Source: Planctomycetota bacterium
GTDB lineage: Bacteria; Planctomycetota; UBA1135; UBA2386
DNA length: 64,000 bases
Assembly: GCA_020638655.1 (NCBI GenBank)
Contig: JACKIC010000001.1
Span: 310,001 to 374,000, forward strand
Direction: 5' to 3'
Shown: positions 25,928 through 36,066 of the stretch, one piece after another
Numbering within the stretch: the first letter of the stretch is position 1
Layout: each line of letters opens with the position of its first letter
The notes under the pieces: generated by a model
Databases searched by the model: none
Told to the model about the DNA's origin: nothing
The model's input: only the letters and a program-made list of their open reading frames with translations
Translations under genes and position numbers: made by a program

Positions 25928-27303
25928 GGTCGCCGACCTGGCTCTTGGTCGCCGCGCTCGCGGCCTGTCAGTCCGCCAAGGCTCCCACCGACACCGCTCC
26001 CGCGACGCCCGAACTCGGCGCGCGCGTGCAGCAGCTGAGCACCCGCGCTCTCGAGGACAACCAGGCCATCGCCACGCTCGCCGAGCTGATCGAGGCCGCG
26101 CCCAAGCGCCTGTCCGGCTCGCCGGGCTACACCGACGCCGTGCAGTGGGGCCTCGCCAAGATGCGCGCCATCGGCCTGCAGAACGTGCGCGCCGAGCCGG
26201 TGATGGTGCCGCACTGGCAGCGCGGCGCGGAGACGGCGGCGATCGTCGGCGCCGACGGCGTGCCGCTGCGGGTCACCGCGCTCGGTGGCAGCGTGCCGAC
26301 GCCGCCCGGCGGCGTCGAGGCCGAGGTGATCGAGGTGCGTTCGTTCGAGCAGCTCGCCGCGCTCGGCGAGGCCGCCCGCGGCAAGATCGCGTTCTTCAAC
26401 CGGCCGATGCCGCGCGCCCTGCGCCGCACCGGCAGCGCCTACGGCGAGGCAGTGCCGCAGCGCTCCAATGGCGCGATCGAGGCAGGCAAGGTCGGCGCGA
26501 TCGCGGCGCTGGTGCGGTCGGTGACCACCGCGATCGACGAGCACCCGCACACCGGCGCGATGCACTACCAGGAAGACGTCACCAAGGTGCCGTCGGCGGC
26601 GATCGCCACGATCGACGCCGAGGAGCTGGCCCGCCGCCTGAAGTTGGGCCCCGTGCGCGTGCGCCTCGAACTCGGCTGCCAGACCCTGCCCGACATCGAG
26701 CAAGCCAACGTGATCGGCGAGCTGCGCGGCAGCGAGACCCCGGACGAATACGTCGTCATCGGCGGCCACCTCGACGCCTGGGACCTCGGCGTGGGCGCGC
26801 ACGACGACGGCGCCGGCATCGCCCACGTGCTCGAGGCCGTGCGGCTGCTGCAGGCCTGCGGCGTCCGGCCCAAGCGCACCATCCGCGTGGTGCTGTTCGC
26901 CAACGAGGAGAACGGCCTGCGCGGGGCCGAGGCCTACGCCGCGGCGCACGCCGGTGAGCTCGCACGACACGTCGCCGCGATCGAGACCGACAGCGGCGGC
27001 TTCTCGCCGATCGGCTTCTCGTGCTCGCTGCGCGACGAGGCTGCCGAGCAGCTGCGGCCGCTGTTCGCACCGCTCGCGGAGATCGGCGCGGGCGTGTTCG
27101 TGCCCGGCGCCGGCGCCGGCGGCGCCGACATCAGCACGCTGCACAAGGCGGGGGTGCCGTGCTTCGGCATGTGGGTCGACGGCCAGCGCTACTTCGACTA
27201 CCACCACACCGAGGTCGACACGCTGGCGATGGTCAACGAGCGCGAACTCGCGCTCGGCGCGGCGACGCTCGCCTACGCGGCGAGCGTGCTGGCCGATCGC
27301 TGA
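25924..27303 (+). CDS. M28-family zinc aminopeptidase, lipoprotein
   Basis: 459 residues with lipobox L-A-A-C15. A PA-domain-like stretch (about 100-240) precedes the peptidase. The five zinc-site residues of the M28 fold are all seen: G-G-H-L-D-A-W-D, H-D-D-G-A-G, N-E-E-N, E-T-D-S-G and D-Y-H-H-T-E-V-D. It is probably anchored in the periplasm and removes N-terminal residues or dipeptides from peptides. ATGA overlap couples it to the upstream hydratase. It converges, with one base between stops, on the kinase gene at 27305. Confidence 0.92.
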   Translation: MRSPTWLLVAALAACQSAKAPTDTAPATPELGARVQQLSTRALEDNQAIATLAELIEAAPKRLSGSPGYTDAVQWGLAKMRAIGLQNVRAEPVMVPHWQRGAETAAIVGADGVPLRVTALGGSVPTPPGGVEAEVIEVRSFEQLAALGEAARGKIAFFNRPMPRALRRTGSAYGEAVPQRSNGAIEAGKVGAIAALVRSVTTAIDEHPHTGAMHYQEDVTKVPSAAIATIDAEELARRLKLGPVRVRLELGCQTLPDIEQANVIGELRGSETPDEYVVIGGHLDAWDLGVGAHDDGAGIAHVLEAVRLLQACGVRPKRTIRVVLFANEENGLRGAEAYAAAHAGELARHVAAIETDSGGFSPIGFSCSLRDEAAEQLRPLFAPLAEIGAGVFVPGAGAGGADISTLHKAGVPCFGMWVDGQRYFDYHHTEVDTLAMVNERELALGAATLAYAASVLADR

Positions 27304-27304
27304 T

Positions 27305-30300
27305 CTAGCGGCCCTGTCCTGATTTGGACGCCGGCACGAGATCCGCGAGCTCGGGGCGATCGAACAGCTGGTCCAGCGGCGACATGCCGGCCATCCTCGC
27401 CTTGGTGACACCGGTCTCGGCGATCGCGGCGGCGAACCACTTGCGCGCCTCCTCGGTGTGCTCCTGGCGCATGTTCACGTCGCACATGCGGAGCAACAAC
27501 ACCGCCAGCACGCGGCGATGCGCCGGACCGCCGGCGGCCGCCGCGGCCCGCGCGACCCCGAGCGTCTTGTTGAACGTGGCCAGCGCGCCGTCCAGGTCGC
27601 GCATCTGGATCTGCATGGTCCCGTAGTTCGCCCCCAGCATCGCCGCCGTGCCCTGCCGCAAGGGATCGTCCGGACTCTGCGCGAGCCACGCATCGACGAG
27701 CGTCTGCGCCCGCCCCATGAGCTCGGCCCCGCGATCGACGTCGAGGTCGCGCATCGCCAGATCGGCGGCCTGCATCAACACCTCGATGCGCGAACGCTCG
27801 ACCTCGCCGAACTCCCGCGTCTCGTTGAGTTCGATGGCGCGCTGGATCGTGCGCCGCGCCGTGGCCACGTCGCCGGTCATCGCCTGCAGCTGGGACGTGT
27901 TGGCCAGGGAAGCCACGAGGTTGGCCTTCGACTGCTGATCTTCGGGCTGCGCGGCGACGAGCTCCTCGTAGGCGGCGATGCTGCGCTCGAAGTCCGCACG
28001 CGCCTCGTCGAACTGCCGCGCCTGGGCCCGCGACATGCCGCGTTCGCCGAGCACGGCGGCGAGCCGCCGTCGGAACTGCGGTTCGTCCGGGAAACGCTGC
28101 GCCAGCGGCTCCAGCAGCAGGACCGCGCGGTCGTGGTCGGCAGCGGCTCCGGCCGCGTCGCCGAGCTTGCTGCGGTTGTCGGCGCGCGCCCCGATCATGG
28201 TCGCCAGCCGGGCCTGCCAGTCGGGGATCTCGGGCTCGTCCGCCGCGAACTTCTCGAGCAGTTCGATCGTCTGCGTGATGCGCGGCGTCGCCTCGAGCCA
28301 CTCGCGTCGCTGCTGCGCCAACAACGCCAGCCGCTCGGTGAGGCCGACCAGATCGTTGCGCGCACGATGCACCTCGGGCGCCGCGGCCTCGGCCTGCTGC
28401 AGCCGCTCGAGCGCCAGATCGAATGCTTCTTCGGCGCGCTGCGTCTCGCCCTGGTCGGTCCACAACAGCCCGCGGGCGTCGGCGACCCTGGAATACACGC
28501 ACAACCAGCGCTGCAGGTCCTCTCCCTTCGGGCCCTTCTCGGGGTCCGGTCGCAGGTCCGTCTCGAGCTGGTCCAACAGGCGGTGGGCCTCGTCGAAACG
28601 ATGCTCGTCGGCGAGCTGGCGCACCGCGTCGACGCGCGCCAGCGACAAGGACAGCCGGAAGGGCTGACTCTGCGGCCTGGCGGCGGCCGCGAACGCCCAG
28701 TGTTCGATCGCCTGCCCGGTCGCGCGATACTGCTTGGCGCGCTCGCCGACGCGATAGTACGCCTCCGACAGCGCCCCCTGCGTCTCGGCCGACTCGAGCT
28801 GCAACCGCAGCGACTGCGGATCCTCGGCCAGCAGTTCGCGCAGGTCGGTTTCGGCCTGCTCGAGCACTTCGATGGCTGGGCGCACCAGGCCGAGGTCGAT
28901 CCGGATCTGGCCGACGCGACGCCGCGAACGCGCGCGCTCCTCGCGGGTGCGCGCCCCGGTCTCGGCGAGCGCCAGCCCCTCGTGGAACTGCAGGGCGTCC
29001 TCGAGCAGCTGCCGCCGCAGCGGCGCCGTGCGCGGGATGTCGGCGAGGCGCGCCTCGGCGGTCCGGCTCAGCATCTGATCGACCGCCGCCAGGGCGCGAT
29101 CGAGGTTCTGGATCGCGCGCGCCTCCTGCTTCTTCGCCTCTTCGAGGTTGGCGTCGGCGATGGACTTCTGCTGCTTGACCTCGGCGAACGCCTCGCGCAG
29201 CCTGGCCGCGGCGAGGCTCTGCTGCACCGCGAACACCAGCGGCCCCACGAACAGCAGCGTGAAGGCCAGCGCGATCGCCGTCGCGTGCGCCGGATGCCGG
29301 CGCAACCAGCGGCCCATGCGGGACACCGACGTCTGCCGGCGCGCCAACACCGGCTCGAAGCCGAGGAAGCGCCCGAGGTCGTCGGCGAGCGCGCCGGCGC
29401 TCTGGTAGCGCCGGTGCGGCTCGAGCTCCATCGCCTGCAGGCAGATGGCCTCGGCGTCGGCGTGCACCCGCGCGTTGCAGCGCGTCGGCGGCTCGACGCG
29501 GCCGGACAGGATGCGTTCGCGCGTGGTGCCGCTGCCGTCGCCGTGCGGCAGCCGCAGGGTCAGCAGCTCGTACAGCGTCACACCCAGGGCGTAGACGTCG
29601 GTGCGCGCGTCGATGTCCTCGATCGCGCCGCGCACCTGCTCCGGCGCCATGTATGGCAACGAACCGAGGGTCGCGCCCGACCGCGTGATGCGCTGCTCAC
29701 CGTGCGCCGACGCCAGGCCGAAGTCGATCAGGTGCACCGTGCCGCGCGCGGTCAGGATCGCGTTGCTGGGCTTGACGTCGCGGTGCAGCACGCCGTTGTC
29801 GTGCGCGTGCTGCAGCGCCAGCGCCATCTCGCGCACCATCTGGCAACACGCCTGCACCCACGCGCCGTCGAACAGCGGCGCCGTCGGCTCGCCCCCGCCC
29901 TCGCCCTTGCGCTGCATCGCGGTCGCGAAGCCGCGCGCCAGGACCCTGCCGTCGAGGTCGTCGATCGACTGGCCGTCGAGCGCCTGCAGGATCTCGCCCA
30001 GCGTCACGCCGTGCAGCCGCGCCATCGCATAGAAGGGCAGCCCGTCGACTTCGCCGAAGGTGTGGACCGGGACGATGCCAGGGTGGTCGAGGCGCGCGAC
30101 GGCCAGGACCTCGCGGCGGAAACGCTCGCGGGCGCCGGCGAAGAACAGCTGCTCCGGCCGCACCAGCTTGAGCGCCACCTCGCGTTGCAGCGACTCCTGG
30201 ATCGCGAGGTAGACGATGCCCATGCCGCCCTTGCCGAGCGGGCGCAGCAGTCGGAAGTCGCCCAGACGCTCGGGCATGACCGGCGCCGACGACGGCACGA

Positions 30301-30478
30301 GGATGCCGAGATCACCGAGCTTCTGCAGCATCTGGCGCAGCTCGTCGGCCCGTTCGGGGTGCTCGGCGAGGATCGCCTCGACCCCTGGCATCTGCGCCTC
30401 TTCGAAGGCGAGGATGCAGCGCTCGAGCAGGGGATCGGCCTGGGAATCGGCGGACCGGCGAGAGGACGGGTCGGGCAT
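27305..30478 (-). CDS. Membrane-anchored Ser/Thr protein kinase with long TPR tail
   Basis: 1057 residues. A short helical leader (15-60) is followed by a Hanks kinase domain (about 73-365): G-K-G-G-M-G-I-V-Y, K104, H-R-D-V-K-P-S-N, D-F-G-L-A and Y-M-A-P-E-Q, all intact. One membrane helix (about 395-415) separates it from ~640 residues of coiled coil and TPR-like repeats. Unlike the kinase at 3117 it has no sigma factor partner; it closes a long same-strand run that includes MoxR and transglutaminase genes, 30 bases after the ATP-grasp gene. Confidence 0.92.
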   Translation of the reverse strand: MPDPSSRRSADSQADPLLERCILAFEEAQMPGVEAILAEHPERADELRQMLQKLGDLGILVPSSAPVMPERLGDFRLLRPLGKGGMGIVYLAIQESLQREVALKLVRPEQLFFAGARERFRREVLAVARLDHPGIVPVHTFGEVDGLPFYAMARLHGVTLGEILQALDGQSIDDLDGRVLARGFATAMQRKGEGGGEPTAPLFDGAWVQACCQMVREMALALQHAHDNGVLHRDVKPSNAILTARGTVHLIDFGLASAHGEQRITRSGATLGSLPYMAPEQVRGAIEDIDARTDVYALGVTLYELLTLRLPHGDGSGTTRERILSGRVEPPTRCNARVHADAEAICLQAMELEPHRRYQSAGALADDLGRFLGFEPVLARRQTSVSRMGRWLRRHPAHATAIALAFTLLFVGPLVFAVQQSLAAARLREAFAEVKQQKSIADANLEEAKKQEARAIQNLDRALAAVDQMLSRTAEARLADIPRTAPLRRQLLEDALQFHEGLALAETGARTREERARSRRRVGQIRIDLGLVRPAIEVLEQAETDLRELLAEDPQSLRLQLESAETQGALSEAYYRVGERAKQYRATGQAIEHWAFAAAARPQSQPFRLSLSLARVDAVRQLADEHRFDEAHRLLDQLETDLRPDPEKGPKGEDLQRWLCVYSRVADARGLLWTDQGETQRAEEAFDLALERLQQAEAAAPEVHRARNDLVGLTERLALLAQQRREWLEATPRITQTIELLEKFAADEPEIPDWQARLATMIGARADNRSKLGDAAGAAADHDRAVLLLEPLAQRFPDEPQFRRRLAAVLGERGMSRAQARQFDEARADFERSIAAYEELVAAQPEDQQSKANLVASLANTSQLQAMTGDVATARRTIQRAIELNETREFGEVERSRIEVLMQAADLAMRDLDVDRGAELMGRAQTLVDAWLAQSPDDPLRQGTAAMLGANYGTMQIQMRDLDGALATFNKTLGVARAAAAAGGPAHRRVLAVLLLRMCDVNMRQEHTEEARKWFAAAIAETGVTKARMAGMSPLDQLFDRPELADLVPASKSGQGR

Positions 30479-30508
30479 GGCGAGGGCCCGAATCCTAGCG
30501 GCGCGGCG

Positions 30509-31726
30509 TCAGCGCACCCGCAGGGTGTCGTAGACGACCTGTAACGCCGCCATCACCCCCTCGGTCTGGGGGTGCCGCACGATCACCCAGCCGTCGCCCT
30601 CGTAGTGCTGCGAGCGGGGCTGTCCCGGGCGCGGCAACTTCATGCCGTGCAGGGTCGGCCCGAGCCTGTTGCGCAGCGCCTCGACGCCCTCCACGGCGCG
30701 CACCACCTCGCCGCCGCCCATCGCGCGAAGGAACACGGTGCCGGCCGCGAACTGCCGCTCGGGCAGCTGCCAGGTGCGCTCCACCATCAGGCGCGCCCAT
30801 GCCAGCCAGGGGTCGGCGCCGTGCCCGGCGGCCAGCAGCGGCATGATGTTGGCGCCCGGGGGCCTCGCGCCGACCTCCGACACGACGGCGCTGCCGTCGT
30901 CGCGCAGGAACCACTCCATGTGCGACAGGGCGTCGCGCACGCCGAGCGCCGCCAGCGCCTTGGCGTTGATCTCGGCGAACGCCTGCACGTGCGGCGGCTG
31001 CACTTCGCGCGGCAACACCACGGCGTACTGGATCCAGGCGTTCTCGAGCACGGTCAGCGGGCTGGGCAGGTACGAGGTCGACGACGACCAGACGGCGCGC
31101 CCACCCAGGGTCACGGCCTCGAAGGTGTGCTCGGCGCCGCGCACGAACTCCTCGGCCTGCACGGGGTTCTGCGCCGACGGCAGCAGCTGGTTGAGCGCCG
31201 TGGCGAGCGAAGCGTCGTCGTGCACGCGCTGCGTGTTGCGCGCGCCGAACCCGGCGAGTGGCTTGAGCACGATCGGGTAGCCGACCGTCGCCACGAAGGC
31301 GCGCACGTCGTCGATGCCGTGCACGAGCGCCTGTCGCGCGACCGGCACGCCGGCCTTGCGCAGCACATCCTTCATGCGGTTCTTGTCGCGGCAGTTCTTG
31401 GCCGCCTCGGCGCGCATGCCGTCGACGTCCATGGCGTCGCGCGCCTCGGCGATCGGCACCTGCAGCGTCTCGAGGTATCCCTCGAGGCGGTCGATCGTCC
31501 CCCACTGCGCCGCGACGGCGCGCGCGCCGTCGATGATGTTGGCGGCGTGCGCCGGATCCCCGATGCACTCGTAGGCGGCGATGCATGCGCGCAGGTCCTC
31601 GGGCACCCGCGCCGCGGACTCCTGGGAGAGCACCGAAAGACGCACGTCCGGCAGGCTGGCGAAGCAGCGCACGCAGTGGCGCATGTTCTCGCTGAAGTAC
31701 GGGGCGACGAGCACGACGTTGCGCAT
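30509..31726 (-). CDS. ATP-grasp domain ligase of unknown substrate
   Basis: 405 residues; a GAGGA lies just upstream of the ATG. The N-terminal ~110 residues form a pre-ATP-grasp domain (V-V-L-V-A-P-Y-F-S-E-N). The nucleotide-binding region shows K-N-R-M-K-D, Y-P-I-V-L-K-P-L-A-G-F-G and Q-A-E-E-F, and the metal site is in E-V-G-A-R-P-P-G-A-N. This is closest to carbamoyl-phosphate/biotin-carboxylase-like ligases that join a carboxylate to an amine or thiol. The neighbours give no product. Confidence 0.85.
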   Translation of the reverse strand: MRNVVLVAPYFSENMRHCVRCFASLPDVRLSVLSQESAARVPEDLRACIAAYECIGDPAHAANIIDGARAVAAQWGTIDRLEGYLETLQVPIAEARDAMDVDGMRAEAAKNCRDKNRMKDVLRKAGVPVARQALVHGIDDVRAFVATVGYPIVLKPLAGFGARNTQRVHDDASLATALNQLLPSAQNPVQAEEFVRGAEHTFEAVTLGGRAVWSSSTSYLPSPLTVLENAWIQYAVVLPREVQPPHVQAFAEINAKALAALGVRDALSHMEWFLRDDGSAVVSEVGARPPGANIMPLLAAGHGADPWLAWARLMVERTWQLPERQFAAGTVFLRAMGGGEVVRAVEGVEALRNRLGPTLHGMKLPRPGQPRSQHYEGDGWVIVRHPQTEGVMAALQVVYDTLRVR

Positions 31727-31797
31727 GGTTCCTCATGCACACGTGTAGCCGCCCCGCGCGGCGCTGCACGACCCGTATCGTGAATCGCGCGCGCCGG

Positions 31798-33123
31798 TCA
31801 GCGCTGCCCGCGGAGCCGCAGCAGCGCCTCCTCGAGCACGGGATCCTTCTCGTAGAAGTCCTTGGGCTCGGCGGGCACGTGGATGTGCGGCGCGATGCCC
31901 TCCCCCTCGAAGCAGGTGCCGTCGGGCCGCAGCGCCTGCCAGCTGGGCAGGTGCACGACCAGGCCCGGCACGAGCGCGTGCTGCTGCGGGTTGCCGGAGC
32001 TGCCGTACGAGCGCTCCCCGACCAGCACCGCGGTCGTCGCCTGCTTCATCATCAGCAGGAACGCCTCGGTGCTCGACATGTCGAGCGGCCCCATCAGTAC
32101 GGCGACGGGGCCGCGGTAGATGTCGGGCACCGGGTGGCCCTGCACCTTGCGGTCGTCGACCTCGCGGAACTCGCTCTCGATGCGAGGGTCGCGCACGCGC
32201 TGCCGCGCGTAGACCTTCTCACCGCGCACGAAGAACCCCGCGAGGCGCCGCGCCAGGCTCTCGTCGCCGCCGCCGTTGAGGCGCACGTCGAGCACGATCG
32301 CCTTGCAATCGAGCAAGCCGCGCAGGGCCTGCAGTGCGCGTTCGAAGTCGTCGCGCTGCTCGCGCGCGAAGCTGTTGACCATCAGGTAGCCGATGTCGTC
32401 GTCGGTGCGCGCGACCATGCCGATGCGACCGATGCGGCGCGCCTTCGGGAAGGCCAGGGTGATGCTGCGCAGGTCGATGTTGGCGACGACGGGGCGCTGG
32501 AAGGTCGGCACCGTCGCCTCGAGCCAGGTCACCTGGACGTGCGGGTCCTGCGCCGCGCCGAGCAGATCGGCGCAGCGCAGCGCCAGCGCGGCGCCGCTCG
32601 GCGCCTGGCGCAGCGCGTCGTAGTGCATGCGCTCGAGCACGCGCCAATCGATGCCGAGCCGGTCGCGGTACGAGTAGTAGTCGCGGATCGCGCCGAACAG
32701 GCGCTCGGCCGCGAGCGCCCCGACGCCCTCGGCGAGCGGCGCGCCGATGGTGGCGAAGCGCCACGAAACCGGCGCCAGCACGCCGCCGTCGGCGGCGCGG
32801 AAGCCCGAGCTGCCGGCGCAGGCGAGGTCGAGGGAATAGACGCGGTCGCGTTCGAGCTCGACGTCGAGCGAGAAGGTGCGCGGGTTGGTCCAGTGGGTGC
32901 CGCGCACGCGCGGAAAGCTCGGGCCGCCGCCGCAGAGGGCGTGCCGCGAAGGGTCCATGTCGCGGTCGAAGGTGATGACCAGCGTCTTGGTCTTGGCCGG
33001 CTCGACCTCGGCGCTCAGGTGCGCGGGTGAAAACGTGACCACCGCGGGCGCGTCCTGCGCCAGGGCGCGGCCCACGAGGGCCGGCACCACCGCCGCCAAG
33101 AACCACCTGCCCAGTCGCGTCAT
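31798..33123 (-). CDS. S41-family exported peptidase with N-terminal Ig-like domain
   Basis: 441 residues with a signal peptide (cut near G-R-A-L-A-Q). Residues 25-125 look like a bacterial Ig-like domain (V-T-F-S-P-A-H-L, F-D-R-D-M-D-P-S). The S41 core follows (V-L-D-V-R-L-N-G-G-G-D, then D-M-S350-S-T-E353-A). Ser350 fits the catalytic serine. The lysine of CtpA-type enzymes (usually F-G-K-G) is replaced by Y-G-S-S-G, so a tricorn/IRBP-like mechanism is more likely. It overlaps the transglutaminase stop by ATGA. Confidence 0.85.
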   Translation of the reverse strand: MTRLGRWFLAAVVPALVGRALAQDAPAVVTFSPAHLSAEVEPAKTKTLVITFDRDMDPSRHALCGGGPSFPRVRGTHWTNPRTFSLDVELERDRVYSLDLACAGSSGFRAADGGVLAPVSWRFATIGAPLAEGVGALAAERLFGAIRDYYSYRDRLGIDWRVLERMHYDALRQAPSGAALALRCADLLGAAQDPHVQVTWLEATVPTFQRPVVANIDLRSITLAFPKARRIGRIGMVARTDDDIGYLMVNSFAREQRDDFERALQALRGLLDCKAIVLDVRLNGGGDESLARRLAGFFVRGEKVYARQRVRDPRIESEFREVDDRKVQGHPVPDIYRGPVAVLMGPLDMSSTEAFLLMMKQATTAVLVGERSYGSSGNPQQHALVPGLVVHLPSWQALRPDGTCFEGEGIAPHIHVPAEPKDFYEKDPVLEEALLRLRGQR

Positions 33124-35129
33124 GAAACACCCCCGGAGGTCGTCATCGGCAGCGATGCCCGCCCATCTGAGCGCGATGTGGAGACCGGCCGGTCACCCAG
33201 CCCGCGGCGGTAGCGCGCCGCCTCGTGCGCCGCGGCAGCTCGCTGCAGCTGCGCGAGTCGCGGCCGCGCCGCAGCGGCGCATTCGACCTGCGCGCGCGCC
33301 ACCAGTTCGCGCGGCGTCTCGTCGGCGCGCCAGCGCATGCCCAGCCGCCGCGCCGCGCGATGCAGCACCCGCACGCTGGGCGGCGCCATGCGGCGGCGGC
33401 GCCATCCCCACGACAGCGCCACGACACCCAGGACCGCCAGCCACCAGCCGCGCCACAGCTGCTCCGCGGCGCCCTGCAGGCCCTCGCCGAGCCACTGCAG
33501 CCAGCGCGCGCGCGACGCCGCGTCGAAGCCGACCACGGCGTTCCAGAGCTGTTCGAGGTCGCGGCGGCTCTCGTCCCACCACGACCGCGATGCGGCGCGC
33601 AGGGCGTCGGCATCGCCAGGCGGCGTCGCGTCGAGCGTCGTCCAGCTGCCGTCGGGCAGCAGCACCTCGACCCAGGCGTGTGCGTCGCGCGCGCGCACCA
33701 CCATCGTGTGGGCCTGGTCCTCCCATTCCTGCGCCAGGTAGCCGCCGACCAGGCGGCACGGCACGTCCTGCTGGCGCAACAGCAGGGCCAGCGCGGTGGC
33801 GAAGTACTCGCAGTGTCCCGCGCCGCCGCCGAGCAGGAAGTCCTCGAAGTTGCGCGCGAAGCCCGGGCCGCCCGGCAGCTGGTAGCGGCGGTTGTCGCGC
33901 AGCCAGTCGGCGCTGCGGCCGGCGATCGCCGGCAGGCCGGCGTCGCCGGGCAGCGAGGCCCGTAGCTGCCGCGCCAGGTCGCGCACCACCCGCGGCACCC
34001 CTTCCGGCGGCAGGTCGACGAGCTGCTGCCGCACGCGCTGCGCCTGCCGCGCCGCCAGCGGCGCCGCGGCGAGCCGCACCGTGTAGTCCATCGCCGCCTC
34101 GGTGGCCTCGGCGTCGCGCAGGAACGCGAGCACGCCGTCCGACTTGGGGTCGATCAGGATGCCGCCGCGCGCCTGCAGCTGCACCGACGCGGCGCCGAGC
34201 GGCGCCGGCAGCCGGCCCGTGGCGAGGTCGAACAACCGCACCCGCAGCTCCCCGTCGCGCGTCTGCGCGCCGCGCTGCCAAGTCCCCCGCGGCCCGGTGT
34301 CCCACGGCACGTCGGTGGCGAACCGCGAGCCGAGGATCGACGCGTGCTGCGGCGACCAGGAGTGGCCGTCGAAGGTCGAGAAGGCGCGGCCCCGCCAGTG
34401 CGACGGCACGTCGGCGCGGCGCCCCGAGGACGGGATGACGCGCATCACCACGGTCTCGTCGAGCTGCACCTGGTGCTCGCGATCGAGGCGGATCTGCTCG
34501 GCGAGCCCCGTCGACAGCGGCGACCGCAGGTTCACCGCGTCGCCGAGCCAGCCCTGGCGGTTGAAGTTGCGCGGCAGGAACACGAACACCAGCAGCGTCG
34601 CCGCGGCGATCGCCGCGCACCGCGAGGTGCTGTCGCGCAGGATGCCGCGCAGCACCGCGCGATCGATGTCGCCGGCGCGGCGCGTCACCGCCTGGACCTC
34701 GAGCGCGACCACCAGCGCGAACGCGTGCAGACCGAACAGCACCGACCAGGACACGTCGGGCGCGAAGAAGCTGGTGATGAACGCGATCAGGAACGAGTTG
34801 AAGAACACCAGGTCGGGACGCTGCCGTTCACCGACGTTGTTGAGCAGGTGCACCTGACACAGCACGGCCAGCAGCAGCCCGTCCTCGAGCATGTGCAGCA
34901 GCCCGGTGGTCGTCGCGTGCTGGACCAGCAGCGTGAACACGAGCAGCACGCCGAGGTTCCAGAACACCCGATAGGCGGTGAAGCGCTGCAGCCGTCGCAG
35001 GCGGCCCGAGGCGATCGCCAGCACCCAGAGCGGCGCCAGCATCGCGCCCGAGACGACCTCGGTCGCGTGCACGAACGCGAGGTCGAGCAGCGTCAGCAGC
35101 AGCAGGAACAGGTGCAGCCGCTCACGCAT
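33120..35129 (-). CDS. Membrane-bound transglutaminase-like protein (DUF3488/TgpA type)
   Basis: 669 residues. Six to seven membrane helices fill the first ~190 residues, an exported domain follows, and another helix lies near 555-575. The transglutaminase triad is intact: G-H-C440-E-Y-F, D-A-H484-A-W and L-D500-A-T. MoxR, DUF58 and TgpA genes travel together in many bacteria; the enzyme is exported-side and of unknown substrate. It starts eight bases inside the DUF58 gene end. Confidence 0.9.
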   Translation of the reverse strand: MRERLHLFLLLLTLLDLAFVHATEVVSGAMLAPLWVLAIASGRLRRLQRFTAYRVFWNLGVLLVFTLLVQHATTTGLLHMLEDGLLLAVLCQVHLLNNVGERQRPDLVFFNSFLIAFITSFFAPDVSWSVLFGLHAFALVVALEVQAVTRRAGDIDRAVLRGILRDSTSRCAAIAAATLLVFVFLPRNFNRQGWLGDAVNLRSPLSTGLAEQIRLDREHQVQLDETVVMRVIPSSGRRADVPSHWRGRAFSTFDGHSWSPQHASILGSRFATDVPWDTGPRGTWQRGAQTRDGELRVRLFDLATGRLPAPLGAASVQLQARGGILIDPKSDGVLAFLRDAEATEAAMDYTVRLAAAPLAARQAQRVRQQLVDLPPEGVPRVVRDLARQLRASLPGDAGLPAIAGRSADWLRDNRRYQLPGGPGFARNFEDFLLGGGAGHCEYFATALALLLRQQDVPCRLVGGYLAQEWEDQAHTMVVRARDAHAWVEVLLPDGSWTTLDATPPGDADALRAASRSWWDESRRDLEQLWNAVVGFDAASRARWLQWLGEGLQGAAEQLWRGWWLAVLGVVALSWGWRRRRMAPPSVRVLHRAARRLGMRWRADETPRELVARAQVECAAAARPRLAQLQRAAAAHEAARYRRGLGDRPVSTSRSDGRASLPMTTSGGVS

Positions 35130-36066
35130 GGGCCACCCGCTGCCGCGGCGGCAGTTGGATCGTGCGACCGCGGCCCGTCGCCGTCGCGGGCGCGCCGGTC
35201 TCGACCGGTTCGGCGGCCGCGAGCCAGCGCAACACCTGGTCGCGTTCGCCCGCGGCGCGTGTCGCGCGCAGCGTGACGCCCTGGCTGTGCAGGGTCAGCG
35301 GGCGCTCCGCGGCGATCGCGGCGAGCACCACCGCCGCGGCATCCGCGAGGGACCGCTCGAACACTTCGTCGCGGCAGCGTCGGTCGAGCACGAGTTCGAT
35401 CTCGTCGCCGCCCTCGGGCTCCCATTCGCGTACGACCGGCTCTCCGCGGCGCGCGGTGGCCTTCCAGTGCACGTCGCGCACCTCGTCGCCGCGCCGATGC
35501 GCGCGCAGACCCGCCGTGGTGCTGCTGCGGCCGGTGCCCGAAGAGCGTTCGTCGTCACCTCCCGCCAACGCGTACTCGCCGCCGGCGCTCGGCGCGGGAT
35601 GCGTGACCAGCGTGGTCTCTGCCGCCACGCGCCGGCGGAGCCGCAGCAGCCCGAACGGGAAGGTGGTGGTCACGACCAGGCCGCGCACCGCGACCACGCC
35701 GCGCGGCATGGCGGGCAGCTCGCCGTCGAACACCTGCTCGCCGCGCAGCATCGGCACGTAGCCGAGCTCGACGCAGCGGTCGTCGAGTTCGAGCGCGACC
35801 TCGAGGTCGAACAGCCGCCGACTGGCTGCCAGGCGCACCGGCACGCGCCGCGCCGCGCCCGCCGCGGCCAGCGGCACCGCGCCGAGCGTGACCCGAAGCT
35901 GCCGCAGCGTGCGCACGCCGCCGGTGAGCCCGAGCGCGCCGAGCACGCACGAAAACACGATCACCAGGAAGAACAGGTTGCTGTAGCTGGTCGCGTAGAA
36001 CGCGACTTCGAGCGCCGCGAACAGCAGCAGGCCCTTCCAGCCGAGCTCCGTCGGGCGGATCTTCAC
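35122..36066 (-). CDS. DUF58 (von Willebrand-type) protein
   Basis: 314 residues from a GTG that overlaps the last base of the MoxR stop. Two membrane helices (about 10-50) are followed by the DUF58 segment with F-P-F-G-L-L-R, H-R-R-G-D-E-V-R-D-V-H-W-K-A-T-A-R and V-R-E-W-E-P-E. Such proteins are partners of MoxR ATPases, which may remodel or load them. The partner transglutaminase starts within its last codons. Confidence 0.87.
   Translation of the reverse strand: MKIRPTELGWKGLLLFAALEVAFYATSYSNLFFLVIVFSCVLGALGLTGGVRTLRQLRVTLGAVPLAAAGAARRVPVRLAASRRLFDLEVALELDDRCVELGYVPMLRGEQVFDGELPAMPRGVVAVRGLVVTTTFPFGLLRLRRRVAAETTLVTHPAPSAGGEYALAGGDDERSSGTGRSSTTAGLRAHRRGDEVRDVHWKATARRGEPVVREWEPEGGDEIELVLDRRCRDEVFERSLADAAAVVLAAIAAERPLTLHSQGVTLRATRAAGERDQVLRWLAAAEPVETGAPATATGRGRTIQLPPRQRVAHA

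Noticed and set aside
27458..30544. 1028-codon open frame opposite the second kinase
   Set aside because: Same type of low-complexity antisense artefact; the kinase motifs on the minus strand are clear.
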